The notes beneath the pieces are model-generated. The model made no database searches. It was not told the origin of the DNA and saw only the letters and a program-made list of their open reading frames with translations. Shown here in pieces: positions 32,397 through 48,141 of a stretch of DNA of 64,000 nucleotides. Position 1 is the first letter of the stretch. The number at the start of each line of letters is the position of its first letter. Source of the DNA: Latrodectus hesperus (Eukaryota; Arthropoda; Arachnida; Araneae; Theridiidae); the NCBI GenBank assembly GCA_037975125.1, contig CM075862.1, positions 18,529,338 through 18,593,337 of the forward strand, written 5' to 3'. The position numbers and the translations under genes are program-made.

Positions 32397-33590
32397 ATTT
32401 CGTCACCCGGTGAGTTGGAATTCAAGACTTCCACTGTCTGGTTAACAAAGTGTAAAAGAAAGTCTGGAATTATTCATATGTAAATGCATGATGAGTTTGC
32501 TAGTGCAGATGAAAAAGAAGCTGAGAAGTACTGTCTGAAATTCCAAGATTTCATTAAAACAGAAATGTATCTCCCACAATAAATATGTATTTGTAATGAA
32601 ACTTGTGGTCGATATGGTTTGTTTTGGAAGCTCATGACGAACTATACATACTTCACGAAAAATGAGAAAAGTGTTCCTGGGCCATGAAAGATCAACTGAC
32701 GTCCCATTGCTAGTGGTGATATGAAGTCAAAACATTTCTCGTTTATTATTTTGTGAATCCTAGAGCATTAAAAAATTTACATAGTCAAGAAAAAAAATAA
32801 CAGTAATATGGAGATAGAATCAGACATGAGTCATGCAGGTTCTTTTTACGACTTCACTGATTCATCCGATGAATCAGGAGGTTAATGCAGGTTTCAAGAA
32901 ATTGTACATTCGCTCGCTATTTCCTCGGTGCCAATTCTCTTCAACAATGACTTTTAAAATGCCTTAGAAAGAAACATTTGACAACAGTTGATTTCTGCTT
33001 TGAGAAAGCTGTGTCCATCCTTCGTTTAAGAAGATGGAAGTGATCAGGAAGACACCCCTAAAATTATGGATGAAATTTTGACAAATGCTACTGATCTTGA
33101 AATAGAGGTGAAGAAGGATGACATGGGAGAACTCATAATGGAACATGAAGAGAAACCGATGCCAAAAGAAATCCAAGAAATTTTGAATGAAGAACACCAA
33201 GAAGCACAGCGAAATGTGTCTGCTCTTGAACATCAGGAAGACGAAAGAGGACCACTTTTGAAATCTACCATTAAACATTTTTTGAAGAAGTATGAGAATC
33301 TCAGAGCAATGGTCTTAGAATAGCATCCAAACCAAACACTTCCAGAAAAACATAAAAGAGAGAGAAAAGCAATCTTTCTTTAACGACATTTAAACAAAAA
33401 AAAATGAAAAAGATTGATTAGTATACATAACTATATGTATATAATATTTTTTTTAATAAACTCACTGAAAAACTCTATCCATCCTTTTTTAAATTTAATT
33501 TTTAGGGTCTCCAGAACTAATTAATCGATCTCACAAAAAATCTATGGTAAATCGGTGATCGGTTAACGAACAATTCGCATAGCTAACATA
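32397..33590 (+). pseudogene. Tigger/pogo-type transposase relic (TIGD1-like), internally deleted
   Basis: Several frames on the plus strand give pieces in the order of a Tigger transposase. Near 32430-32500 there is a helix-turn-helix end with TVWLTKCKRKSGI. Then FASADEKEAEKY-LKFQDFI (32500-32560) and CGRYGLFWKLM-TYFTKNEKSVPG (32610-32680), the entry to the DDE catalytic core. SGDMKSKHFSFII and an NPRALKN-like stretch follow near 32710-32780. Most of the catalytic core is then missing, and the sequence resumes with the acidic C-terminal region, open at 33066-33323 (DDMGELIMEHEE, KEIQEILNEEHQEAQRNV, KKYENLRAMVLE). A segment with GGTTAACGAACAATTCGC (33552-33569) may be the decayed right end. 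Multiple stops and frameshifts make it nonfunctional. No left inverted repeat was found. Confidence 0.7.
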
Positions 33591-33593
33591 CTT

Positions 33594-33680
33594 GTGTTAC
33601 AGATTGTTTTTACAGATTATGTTTGTTACAGACTATGTTACAGATTACATTATGTTACAGTGTTACAGATTATGTTTCTA
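33594..33680 (+). repeat. Degenerate TTACAGATTATG tandem repeat
   Basis: About five copies of GTTACAGATTATGTT or variants (TTTTACAGATTATG, GTTACAGACTATG, GTTACAGATTACATTATG) lie head to tail with irregular 16-23 bp spacing. Confidence 0.7.
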
Positions 33681-36600
33681 AATCGATCACTCACTGTATA
33701 CAAATTACATCAATAACATTTTAAAATATAATCAGTGAAAATATTTACTGTGGAAGTTTTAAACTTTGCTGTCTTAAGAAATAAAATATAAAAATTATTG
33801 AGGTCATTTATAAAGTGATCACATAACAAGTATTCTCTTATTTTCTTTATAAAATAATAACAACAAAAGATATGATTTGAAAATTATATTTTTTGCTTTT
33901 CATGTTTTAAAGCAATTATGCTTATTTAAAAAAAAACAGCAACTTAAAATAAATTCTCTTAATTTCTTTAAATAATTTTACCCCGAATTTCAAAAATAAT
34001 TCAGAGCATTTTAAGTAAATTACTGTAATATGTATTAAAATTCAATCAATATACGTATTACATTAAAATTTAGAATGGTAAAAACACAAATGAAATTAAA
34101 TTTGCTTTTAGCTTAAAATAATATTTTATTTATTTATATTTTAATAAAGAAAATTTAAAAATAATATTTCTGTGCGTTTACAATTGGGAATTACTAAGAC
34201 AATCAAGATTATGAATATGCATACATAATCTAAAACGTTTCAATTATATTCTTCTTGCATATGTGAGCAGAATAATTTTTCTTACGTGTTTGTCGAAATT
34301 AGAACAGGTGCATGGAATGAAATAAAGCTTTTATCAAGATGGCAGTCTCTGGTTACTGGTTACTTTGGAATATAAGTCATGTTTTATTCCGAAATTTTAA
34401 TAACAGCATTTGTTATTAATTTGAACTGTAATCTACATTTACTTAGGAGTTCCTTTTACCATGAGATACACCGTTTTGAAACAATGTATATCGTTCTAAA
34501 ATGATGTACAAACTTCAAGAACAGAAGCTTGTAACTTAACATCAATTGGAAACGTATTTGAACGCAGATAAAAGGATTTTCAAATTTATTATTTAACAAC
34601 TTCGCATTTATAGGGAATTGAAAAGCATGTCATACCTAATTCGATTTATATTTCTGCTAATATATACGTAGGATCTCATTTCGTGGTGCAAAATTGCGTA
34701 GTTATTTTCCCAAATTACAATTTTCCACGAAAAACAATGTACACATTGTCCATAGGAAACTACTGGTGGCGAAATATGGTGGGCTTGTACCAATAGTATA
34801 TTTTATATATCTTTTTGGAGAGAGGATGTGTTTCACAATAAATGTAAATGTTTTATTAAAAATATTTGAAATCCATTAAAGCCGATTCCATGATAAATGT
34901 TTTATCCATTATTTGCATTTTGTCATAAATTGACAGTTCAATCTTGACTTATTTGTTACGGACCATTTAACTGATTTTCCTGCAGTTAAAATATTTTGGA
35001 AAAGTTATGTATATTTGTAATATGTATGTTTAATAACCCTATTTAATGTAGATATTTTTCTGTAATTTAATTTTGAATAAAATATTTCCTTAAGAATGTT
35101 TTTTAATTTTATGCTTAACATTCCAAACATATTTTTAATGCTTGTGAATTTTTTTTATCATAACTCTGTTTACTATATGTTTTATTTTTCAAGGGGAAAT
35201 ATTAAAAGTTAGATTCCTTTTTGATTCGATTGCACCTATATTTCCTGGTATATATTCCTAAATAAAACATAAGGATGCTTTGATTTGCTAAATAAATTTA
35301 AAATACAATGATTTAAATATTATCCTTTAATTAATCAATGATGTTAATTTTAAAGAAATAGTACAATGGATTCATTAGGGACATTTAGTTGATGCGAATA
35401 TAAGATTAATACATAAATTTTTTAATTGAAGATTCCAAGATCTTTATATTTTAAGATCCGTCTTTTCAAAGGAATGATTTATTTGCAGCAATATTTAAAA
35501 GATTTTACTGAAAAGGTAATTCAAGTTGTCGAAAGGACATCAGTTATTCATTTATATTCTAAATAAGATTTAGAAAAATAATTAGATATTGATTTGTATT
35601 TTACATATAATATTTTCGTCTGTTTATTGTGCGTTTTTATTACAGATATCTTATTTGATTTAATTTATCGCATAAGCATTTGATAGTTTCACCGAAATCA
35701 CTGAGAATACTACAAATATTATTATGACAGATATATTTTTAAATGCCATTAGTTTCTACTAGTAATTTTCTTTTTGTTATTATAAACATCGTTATTCTTT
35801 ATAATAAGTCTTTATTCATTTGTAAATTACAGATGAATGATTATCTATGTATAGATAAATTACTTACGGAAAATCATAAATTACGTTTTCTTACGAGAAG
35901 TACAATGCTTTCATAACAATATTTTACAATTACTAATGAGATTTCTGAATCGTCTGTTATGTTGAAATGGGAAGAGAAGAAATCACCACGGTGAATACAC
36001 ATAATAATGATCATTAAACTTGAAAAAAATTGTCACGACATGAAAATATGACTCAGTAAAAGAGATAATAAAGCATTTATACCTAAATAAGAGATGGCGA
36101 TTTCTAAATGAAAACTAGATTTAGAAATACTACTTCAATAATAATAGCTTTTGCGTTTCTTACTAGTTTGTTTTTAATATTTACATTTCTTAAATAAGAA
36201 AATTTATAACAGAAGGGTTATATTTAATTAATGTAGAAATTGCTTATTTTAGCGTCAAAATGAGGAAAATTTACCTTAAATTAGAATAAACTATTTATTC
36301 TGATTTTATTGTAATAACATTTTCTATGAATTTCAAAACACGTTTATATTTTAAATATTTTGGAAAAGATTTGGAATAGAGATTACGATCAGTCAATTAC
36401 CAACAATACTTGGAATTAAAAAATAAATCTCATTTAAAAAAATTAATAAGTGTAACACTTAATTTAAACATTATTCAAAATCAAAATATAATTAAAAATT
36501 ATGAATTTTAATAATTTCTATAAAATAAATGATACCTGAAATATAGAATAATGTTAATGTAAAAACTATCTGTTAATAAGAATTCCATTTTTTTTCAGTC

Positions 36601-38180
36601 TTTTATAGTTTTGGTATAATACAATTGGAGTTCGTTAATTATTTTCATTTTTGCTTATAGTAAACTAAAATTTATATTATACATTTTTTGATTATGTGTT
36701 TAAAGATATTTTATTAAATAAATTGCAGAATTATGTCTCCCATGTCAATGATTTGGAATCCTAAATTCTAACGTAATCTTGTGAGTGATTTTAGTTTTGA
36801 TTCCTTATTTAAATATTCATTCGTTATGTTTTCCATTTAATAATAGATGAGGAAAACAAGTTGTGTTATGTAGAAAAATTTTAGATTCCTTGATAATTCA
36901 ATGCATAATAAAATATGTGTTTGATAATTTATTGAATGATAAAATCTACATCAGTTTGAGCAAGTTTTGATTTGAATTAAAATTTCCTTCTTATGTCTAT
37001 AAATTCTAAAATTTAACAAATGAATCATAAAGTGCGAGGGATTTTAAGATTATACCCGATAAATAATTTGAAGAATTTCTATACACTAGATACGCCTTTT
37101 TGTACAATTCTATTGATTTAAAAATATCAAATATTGGTGTTAACAATATTTGTTTTAGCGACGCTTAAATTTGATACTCACACTGTAATTCTGTTTAAAA
37201 TAATCTTTATATTTATTCTTTCCTATCATGAAATTAAATTTATATTTATTCTTTCCTTTCAGCCCGCAATCATTTTAAAGTTGAAAAAACTGAAATGACA
37301 CTAACATCTATAATCTAAAACATTTATTGTAAGAATTATTTAAACTAAAGTATATTTCATTATCTAGATCCGGGGAAAATATTGTGCAATACATAATACA
37401 AATAAGTACAGACAGTAAATAACTAATATCAATTATTTCTTCACTCGATGATTGAAGCTGACCTAAAATAATCCAATATCACCATTCCTTTAAACATATA
37501 TCCAAAGAATAAAACAGATAGTTATACTTTGACAAATCATTATTTTTTTCATTATCCTTGTAAGGAATCGAGTTATTAATAAACTGAATCATAAATAGGT
37601 TGAGTGTAATTTGAATTATTCAATATTCTGCTTTTAAAGGGATATATTTATAAAAGTTGTACGTAAGAATATATCTAAGAACAATCATTTATAAGGATCT
37701 ATATGCTAAGTTGGTTTATTACGTATAATTGTCGACTGTTTGCTCATATATCTCTCAACAAAGAAACACAATGAATCACATTTTCAACTTTTATTTCTTG
37801 AAACAATTCATAAGTGGTACAACTAAGCAGCAAAAATGATATTAAATGAATTTTTGCACTATTCTATGAAAAATTATCATTAGGATCGCAAGATGAAACT
37901 GTTACTGAAATTAATATCAGAATAATCAACAATTCCTGATATTAACGTTAGTATAATCAAACTTATAGGTTATATTTTCTGCAACAATTGATCTTTGGTG
38001 AAATTATTACAAAAGCTAATCTGATTATCGTAGATTACTTAAAAATGTTACGATAATCAAATTTATTTTATCATTTTAATGTTATTAATTACATGCAATT
38101 TTTTTATCACCGTTATGTGTAATCATATAATCAAATTTAGGGAAAAGTATGAGAATTATATGAAATTAAATCTGATATTC
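33681..38180. other. AT-rich spacer, no gene recognised
   Basis: About 4.5 kb without a recognised feature. 34240-34800 is somewhat less AT-rich and might be an old repeat or host regulatory sequence; nothing there resembles a known family. Confidence 0.5.
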
Positions 38181-38330
38181 AACAAAAGCTCTAATCGCCT
38201 CCGTGACTTGGTTCACAGGTGCCCGCTGGGTAACGACAAATGAGTAGCAGTCTCTGGCCTTGTTGTGGCATAGGGTTCAACCCTCTTGTGCCCGCCATTG
38301 GAAAAAAAAACAAACAAACAAAAGCTCTAA
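38181..38330 (+). mobile_element. SINE family B, 3'-end fragment with poly(A) tail
   Basis: A perfect 14-bp duplication AACAAAAGCTCTAA (38181-38194 and 38317-38330) flanks a 122-bp insert. It begins CGCCTCCGTGACTTGG, contains AACGACAAATGAGTAGCAG and TGTGGCATAGGGTTC, and ends GCCCGCCATTGG followed by an A-rich tail. The same sequence forms the 3' half of the fuller copy on the minus strand at 50848-51113. It is 5'-truncated, so it lacks the tRNA-like promoter. The poly(A) tail with a 14-bp duplication indicates mobilisation by a LINE that primes on A-rich ends. Confidence 0.92.
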
Positions 38331-38445
38331 AATTTAAATTAATGCAATTGTTTAATGAATAAAAAGGAGGAAAGTAATTTTAAATTACTATATATATTAA
38401 TTATTTTTGTGAATCAAAGCAAAGAAAAATTAGAGATTTTAAGTA

Positions 38446-39327
38446 TTAGGTTGGTGCGTATGAAATGTCGGATTCTTAAGTGATTGTATAAAACTGCATA
38501 TCTTTCTTCAAAAGCTGTTTATTCAATCAAAGTATGCTCCATTCGCTTCAATACACTTCTCCCAACGAGATTTTAAAGCGTAGATGCCTGTCTTAAAAAA
38601 ATTTTGGTCTTTAGAATTAATAAACTCTGATATCGAGTTTTTAGACTGTCTTCATTTTCATAGTGTTTGCCCCTTAAAAACAGCTCTCACACGTAATGAT
38701 CCGATCGAAAAATGGCTCTCGGTGAAATCGGGTTAGCAATGATGAGCATACGTTTAACCGATCCAGCTTATTTCGCTCTGTCAGTGCGTGCGGTACCCAC
38801 TTGTCCATCTTCTTAACCTTGCCAATCTCAGAAAGGTGTCTCAATATCGTTGTATGGTCAACTTTCATCCTGATAGCAAGTTCCCTCGTGGATACGGCTG
38901 GATCCGCTTCCACTAGAGCCTTCAGGTCATCATTCTTCACATACGTTTTGGGTCTTCCGCGCGGCTCATTTTGCAGTGAAAAATCGCCAGTCCGAAATTT
39001 TTCGAACCAACGCTGCACTTTCCGATCGTTAACCGTATTCTCCCCAAACGCTTGGTTTATGTTGCGTGCAGCTTTTGCAGCACTATTACCAAGTTTGTAC
39101 TCATATAAGAAAATGACGCGAATGTCGGCAGAATTCATATCGGCAATAAACTCAAAAGAAATAAAAAAGGGAAGACCTTCGAGAAAACCTATTTTGCTGA
39201 AATGAGTCTCTGGCAATGGACAATACGAGTATGAATGAGGTTATGCCAAATACAAAAGTATAACGAAAACAGGGAGGAAAACGTCCGCATGTAAAGAGAA
39301 TCCGACATTTCATACGCACCAACCTAA
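38446..39327 (-). mobile_element. Mariner element, internally deleted, perfect 31-bp TIRs
   Basis: An 882-bp element with exactly matching 31-bp inverted ends (TTAGGTTGGTGCGTATGAAA..., 38446-38476 and 39297-39327). It is flanked by TA on both sides (38444-38445, 39328-39329), the invariant mariner target duplication. Intact family members are about 1.3 kb; here the middle of the transposase is gone. The perfect ends suggest recent movement, driven by an enzyme made elsewhere. Confidence 0.97.
38523..39138 (-). pseudogene. Mariner transposase, catalytic core deleted (SETMAR-like)
   Basis: The chosen start is the ATG at 39138-39136 (MNSADIRVIFLYEYKLG), where mariner proteins begin, not the more upstream ATG at 39216. 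The paired helix-turn-helix DNA-binding region is intact: AAKAARNINQAFGENTVNDR, WFEKFRTGDFSL, the GRP linker (RGRPKTYV) and STRELAIRMKVDHTTILRHL. After HREPFFDRIITC, where the first catalytic Asp should follow, the frame runs into a TAA at 38676-38674. Beyond it, on the same strand, the last residues of a mariner protein are recognisable (SRWEKCIEANGAYFD, stop TGA at 38525-38523). The DD34D catalytic triad is therefore missing. A truncated product with only the DNA-binding domain could still bind TIRs; that is inference. Confidence 0.92.
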
Positions 39328-39329
39328 TA

Positions 39330-40419
<1,090 letters not shown>

Positions 40420-41014
40420 GCTATAAATTAATTCAATATTCATATGGACCATTTTCAATGGAATGCCTTTTATTAATTTTATCTTAATTAATTATCTTTA
40501 AAGAACATAGTTAATTTATTTTTTGAACAATTTCTACACAGTTGGTGTGTAGTTTAATAAAATTCTCAAAAAGCAGACACCTGATTGTAATGAAAAATGA
40601 AGGTATGAAAAAACACATAAAAAACAATTGATTAAAATATCAGAATAATAGGTATTTGTCTCAGAGTTTTGCGTTTGTTAATAAAAGAAGTCGATAAACC
40701 AAATATTTATCGCATGAGAAAAATTATACAAGATGCCATCCAGCGTTGTCCTTAAATGAAGTTTAATCTCAACTCATAATACTCTCTTGTAGAAATGGAT
40801 GGCTATAATAAGAGTAAGTCCAGTATGATGATCTGACTTTTTCGGGTATGTCATTGGAGCGTCTTAACTGTAAAAAGTTACTTACCTCTAATTATTTACT
40901 TTTATTCAGCACAGTTTCATGTTCATCGATCATAATCAGTAGATAATTCAATAAAACCTCGTACGAGAAGTTAATGTATCATAAATTGGATTGTTGATAA
41001 TGATAAACCCTGTG
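40420..41014. other. Unassigned spacer
   Basis: From about 40720 the sequence becomes less AT-rich. GCCATCCAGCGTTGTCCTTAA (40735-40755) has a near copy GTCATCCAGTATTGTTCTTAA at 41191-41211, so the minisatellite between them may sit inside a larger unnamed repeat. Confidence 0.45.
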
Positions 41015-41180
41015 ACACAAGAATGAACGAGAATTCACTCGTATGTGAAAACAACGAACGAGAATTCAATCATATGTAAACACAACGAACGAGAATTCAA
41101 TCATATACACAACGAACGAGAATTCACTCGTATGTAAACACAGCGAGTGGCAGCAGTTCTGAATTCTCGTTTGTTGTGTT
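41015..41180 (+). repeat. ACAACGAACGAGAATTC tandem repeat with an inverted last copy
   Basis: Four direct copies of GAACGAGAATTCA(A/C)TC(A/G)TAT with spacings of about 36 down to 28 bp lie between 41025 and 41145. The phrase GAATTCTCGTTTGTTGTGTT at 41161-41180 is the inverted form of the same unit, so the array can fold back on itself. Confidence 0.85.
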
Positions 41181-41851
41181 CTGGCTTAAGGTCATCCAGT
41201 ATTGTTCTTAAGCTGATATTTGTTAAACTAGCTGCCGAATTAATTTGACCTATGTGCCAATTGATTCTTCAGTTCCATCAAATAGCCTTTTTAATCTTAT
41301 ATCGCTATTTATTTAAATTGTAGTATATGCTAGTATTTTCAGAAATTGTTCCATAAGACTTTGTAACAGTCAACGCAAGATATTTGCTATCCAAATTGCT
41401 GCAAATATCTTGCGTCGGTTGCAACAAACAAAAAATAAAGTGGTAGGAATTTTATTGATAAGATTGAGAAATTGAAAATCTCCCTTTACAAATTGGAGCT
41501 CCCAGCATTTTTTGTTTGGAATATTTGTTACTTTTCACATTGTCTTTGAAATTGAAATTTTATTACAATAGAATTATTTTTCTTTGAGAAGTTGAAAGTT
41601 ATTATGGGGAATATATTTAACAATCAACAGCATTTGAACCAAACGAATTCGAATTAAATAGCCTCGGTGGAAACTGGTACTAATCTTTTTATATAAAGTT
41701 TTTTACATACTCGATAACGCAAATATGTTTATAATAATTTAAAAATAATTAGAATTTGTTTAACTTTTGATAAATTTAGTATTTTTCCTCTATATAATAT
41801 GATAGTATGATGGATTCATTGATTCGTAAGATTCGATACTAAATTGTGTGT

Positions 41852-41854
<3 letters not shown>
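41181..41854. other. Spacer with one hairpin
   Basis: Contains the palindrome at 41373-41415, listed separately. No gene is recognised. Confidence 0.5.
41373..41415. repeat. Perfect 15-bp inverted repeat, 13-nt loop
   Basis: ACGCAAGATATTTGC (41373-41387) and its exact reverse complement (41401-41415) enclose a 13-nt loop. Confidence 0.88.

Positions 41855-41911
<57 letters not shown>
41855..41911. repeat. (TA)n microsatellite, 57 bp
   Basis: Pure AT dinucleotides. A much shorter run of the same kind occurs at 42452-42472. Confidence 0.97.
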
Positions 41912-41913
<2 letters not shown>

Positions 41914-43258
41914 CAATACATACACATATCATGAACTGTGCTATATATATTTCTGCTAATGAGCGAGCTAAATACTTTATGTGAGTCATAGACTTTTAAA
42001 AATATCTAAATTTATAAAAAAATTAAAAACGATTGATCTACAAGATTGAAAGAAATCAAATAATTTATGAAATAAAATTAAAAGCATGGGTTATGTATAA
42101 CATAAATTTGCTATAAAAAAGCGGAAATGCGTTATTTATTTCCTTTAAAAGTTTTAAATTCGCATATTGTTGTTTTTCTTCATATATACGTTTAAAGTAA
42201 CGCTCATGAAAAAAGTCACATTTTTTTTTCTTTCATTCAAAATAAGGAAAAATTTTAAAAAAATCTAAAAAATAATATTTAAAGTTTTTGTTAACGATTG
42301 TTTATTATTCTATGACAAAGTTATATATTATGATCATTTTTGTTTCGTTTTTAACTAGAAAAATTCTTTTATTAATTATATCTAAAGCATAAGTTTGAGA
42401 ATTTCCTACTTTCTTTTAGAAACATCATAATTTCAAATAATGAAAGCAAACAAATATATATATATATATATACCGAAAAATCCAAGTGGGAATAGAAACA
42501 TTTGGTATTTGATACAGAAATCTTAAAGTTATCACTACTCTTCTACAAATTCTATTTTTAATTTTTTCCACTTGCTTATCATTTTCCCAAAGGCATTTTT
42601 GAAACTTTTGATATCATTTTTCTTTTTCAATTTGAAGTTAAACAAAATAGTTGAATTACTTTGGTTTCCTTAACTGTTTTATTTTCTTAGTTCCAATTTA
42701 TTTTATTGAATTCGAATTTTTGGCGTCGGCGAAACTATATAATGAAGCTAAGGAAAACAGTGATAACGATTTGGGAACAAAAAGTTTACATTTATTTAAA
42801 AAATATTTTTATTTTTAAACCTTGTGGCAATATGAATGTGTATTCTCTTATGTGTATTTTGTTATCAGAAATATATACGTTCATAAACAAAATAATTTCT
42901 TACTCTACAGTATGTGGTAACTTACTGTACTCAAACGATAAAAACATTAAATTTATGGTTGTATTTTACAAATGTCTTAATATTTAATTTCTTAAACTCT
43001 TATTAAAATGGGAATAATTTCAAATAATTTAATGTGTTTTATGATGTATATTGCCATAAAATGCTTTTAAAAAATGAACTTCTTTTTATTAGTACTTTAA
43101 ATTACAAAGTCAGTTTTCTCAGCATATCCCCATCAAAAATGTTAATAAATGTAATAAGCGAGCACATTATGTGTTCGCTTTTATGAAGTAAATGACAGAA
43201 TAAGAAACTTGATAGAAAAGGCTTCATTTGCTTGAAATAATATATATTTTAACATTTA
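41912..43258. other. AT-rich spacer, no gene recognised
   Basis: The plus-strand frame at 42706-42987 has no recognisable motif. A small hairpin, AAGCGAGCACA against TGTGTTCGCTT, lies at 43156-43180. Confidence 0.5.
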
Positions 43259-43483
43259 ATGAAAGTTTTGAAGTGCAGGAATGATTCCCTTTTTGATATT
43301 CACTTCATATGTCAATCAGGTTTCTTAACTGTTAAAGACATAACTTTCAATTCTAAAGTTAATGTGTTCGATTGTCAAGCGAGTAGTAGCTCAAAATCTG
43401 CCTTAAGAACTGGTTCCAAAGAAAAGAAAAAGAAATTGTGTGCAAAGTATGAAAACAAAGTGGCAAAAAGCAAGTTAGACTGA
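43259..43483 (+). other. Possible coding fragment or last exon, unknown
   Basis: A 74-codon open frame whose second half has a less AT-driven composition than any other anonymous frame in the window: a serine run, then a lysine-rich end (GSKEKKKKLCAKYENKVAKSK) and a TGA stop. Acceptor-like AG sites precede it: GAAGTGCAG ending at 43278 and TATGTCAATCAG ending at 43319. It could be a terminal exon of a host gene lying mostly elsewhere, or a fragment of an unrecognised repeat, or chance. No domain is recognised and no partner exon was found in the window. Confidence 0.2.
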
Positions 43484-43568
43484 TTTAATGTGCATTTTTG
43501 TTTTTAACAAACATTTTTAGGAGTATTTTATTTATCAGCCCATATACAGCAGCTCTAATGAAATGTTT

Positions 43569-43680
43569 GAAAACTACCAATTGGAATAAAAAATTTAAGC
43601 AAATTCATCATTAAAGATGAGAAAACTACCAATTGGAATAAAAAATTTAAGTAAATTCATCATTAAAGATGAGAAAACTA
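43569..43680 (+). repeat. 52-bp tandem duplication
   Basis: GAAAACTACCAATTGGAATA starts at 43569 and 43621; a third, broken copy begins at 43673. The two full units differ at one position (AAGCAAATTC against AAGTAAATTC) within the 52-bp period, so the duplication is recent. Confidence 0.93.
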
Positions 43681-44211
43681 AGTAATAAGATATGATTAAG
43701 GGTTATAATAAAAAAATAAGTAAAGTATTTTGGAAACTGTAGACTTAAATTGGTGACATATGAGTGTAGTTGCGGTTTCTTATTTACAGACTTTGCTATA
43801 ATAATATATTGTATTTTGTGTGCTATTTTTGAGCTCTAGTTTCAGCATATAATTCAGTTTTATATAGTAATTCAGTATGATCAAATAACATTATTATTAT
43901 ACACTTTCATAGAACTAGTCAGACAATGCTTTATATCTTCAAAGAATTTATCTTGAGACATACTACATAATTTTTTTGGATAATTTATATAAATCCTTAG
44001 TCATGGAAGAACAATATATGTACAAATAAGCATTTTGATTTCGACAGGTACCAGCAAATTATATTGATTGTAGTCATGGTAATTTGTGGCTAATTTTCGT
44101 CATTATATTTCTTGCATAAACTGATTGAAAGTTCATTAAAAGCATTAAAATTATAGCTTAAAAGAAGAAAAAAAATGAATCGAAATCCTCTGAATGTTTT
44201 CTATTTAAGAG
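43681..44211. other. AT-rich spacer, no gene recognised
   Basis: No feature recognised upstream of the SINE. Confidence 0.6.
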
Positions 44212-44582
44212 GGTTCATGGTAGCCTAGTGGTTAGAGCATCTGCCTTCCATGCGGAAGGTCGGGGTTCAATTCCCAGTGCCGCCACGTCCCACCGAGTAC
44301 ATGCGATATACGTGCTCGTTAAATCTGTAGAATCGAAAATCCTGTGATGGTCATTGAACAGTTATCACGGGTGTAATTGTCTGGAAAAGTTTCTTCCCCC
44401 TCCAGATTAATGTCAAAATTGCTAAAGTGCATTCTCTGGTGCTGCCATCTATCGGAAGAGTTTCGAGCGAAGTCTTACTTTAATCTTCATGGTGTCCTGG
44501 CTAAAAGAAAGATGCAGCCTACTGACCTAAATTCACATAGCCGACGGCATAGTAAACTTGTGTCGTAAGTAATAGCAACAAA
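44212..44582 (+). mobile_element. SINE family A, best copy, tRNA-derived head
   Basis: About 370 bp. The head reads as a tRNA: GGTAGCCTAGTGGTTAGAGC (box A), an anticodon-stem-like CCTTCCATGCGGAAGG, then GGGGTTCAATTCCCAGTGCC (box B). The body contains CCCACCGAGTACATGCG, GAACAGTTATCACGGGTG, GCCATCTATCGGAAGAG and CATAGCCGAC, and the end is GTCGTAAGTAATAGCAACAA. It shares all these blocks in order with the copy at 11171-11555. RNA polymerase III would start near 44212 from the internal boxes. A real tRNA gene is excluded by the long tail and by absence of a matching acceptor stem. Confidence 0.9.
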
Positions 44583-44613
44583 CATTTATTATTTAATAAA
44601 CATTTTAAGATAT

Positions 44614-44815
44614 ACTTGTTACTTATGACACATGTACAAGCCAAGCTCGCTATGCCTTGGCTATGGGAATTTAAGTCAAAAGGGTGCATCTTTCGTTTAA
44701 TCAGAGCACACGAAGGTGAAAGTACGTCTTTGCTCTTTTTAAATCCTCCGATAGATGACACCACCAGAGAATCCACTCCCTCAATTTTGGCATTGATCTG
44801 AAGGGGAGGAAAATT
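44614..44815 (-). mobile_element. SINE family A, 5'-truncated copy in opposite orientation
   Basis: On the minus strand this starts within the body of the family (at TTTTCCTCCCCTTCAGATCA, matching 44388 onward of the upstream copy). It runs through GTGTCATCTATCGGAGGA and CATAGCCAAGGC and ends TGTCATAAGTAACAAGT. It faces the plus-strand copy 31 bp away, tail to tail. Confidence 0.88.

Positions 44816-48141
<3,326 letters not shown>

Noticed and set aside
33681..38180. Possible host gene in the long unannotated interval
   Set aside because: No frame over 61 codons, no motif, and no paired splice signals that could be defended without transcripts.
44220..44290. A genuine tRNA gene at the head of the 44.2-kb SINE
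   Set aside because: Boxes A and B are good, but the acceptor stem does not close, the anticodon loop is the wrong size, and a SINE body and tail follow.
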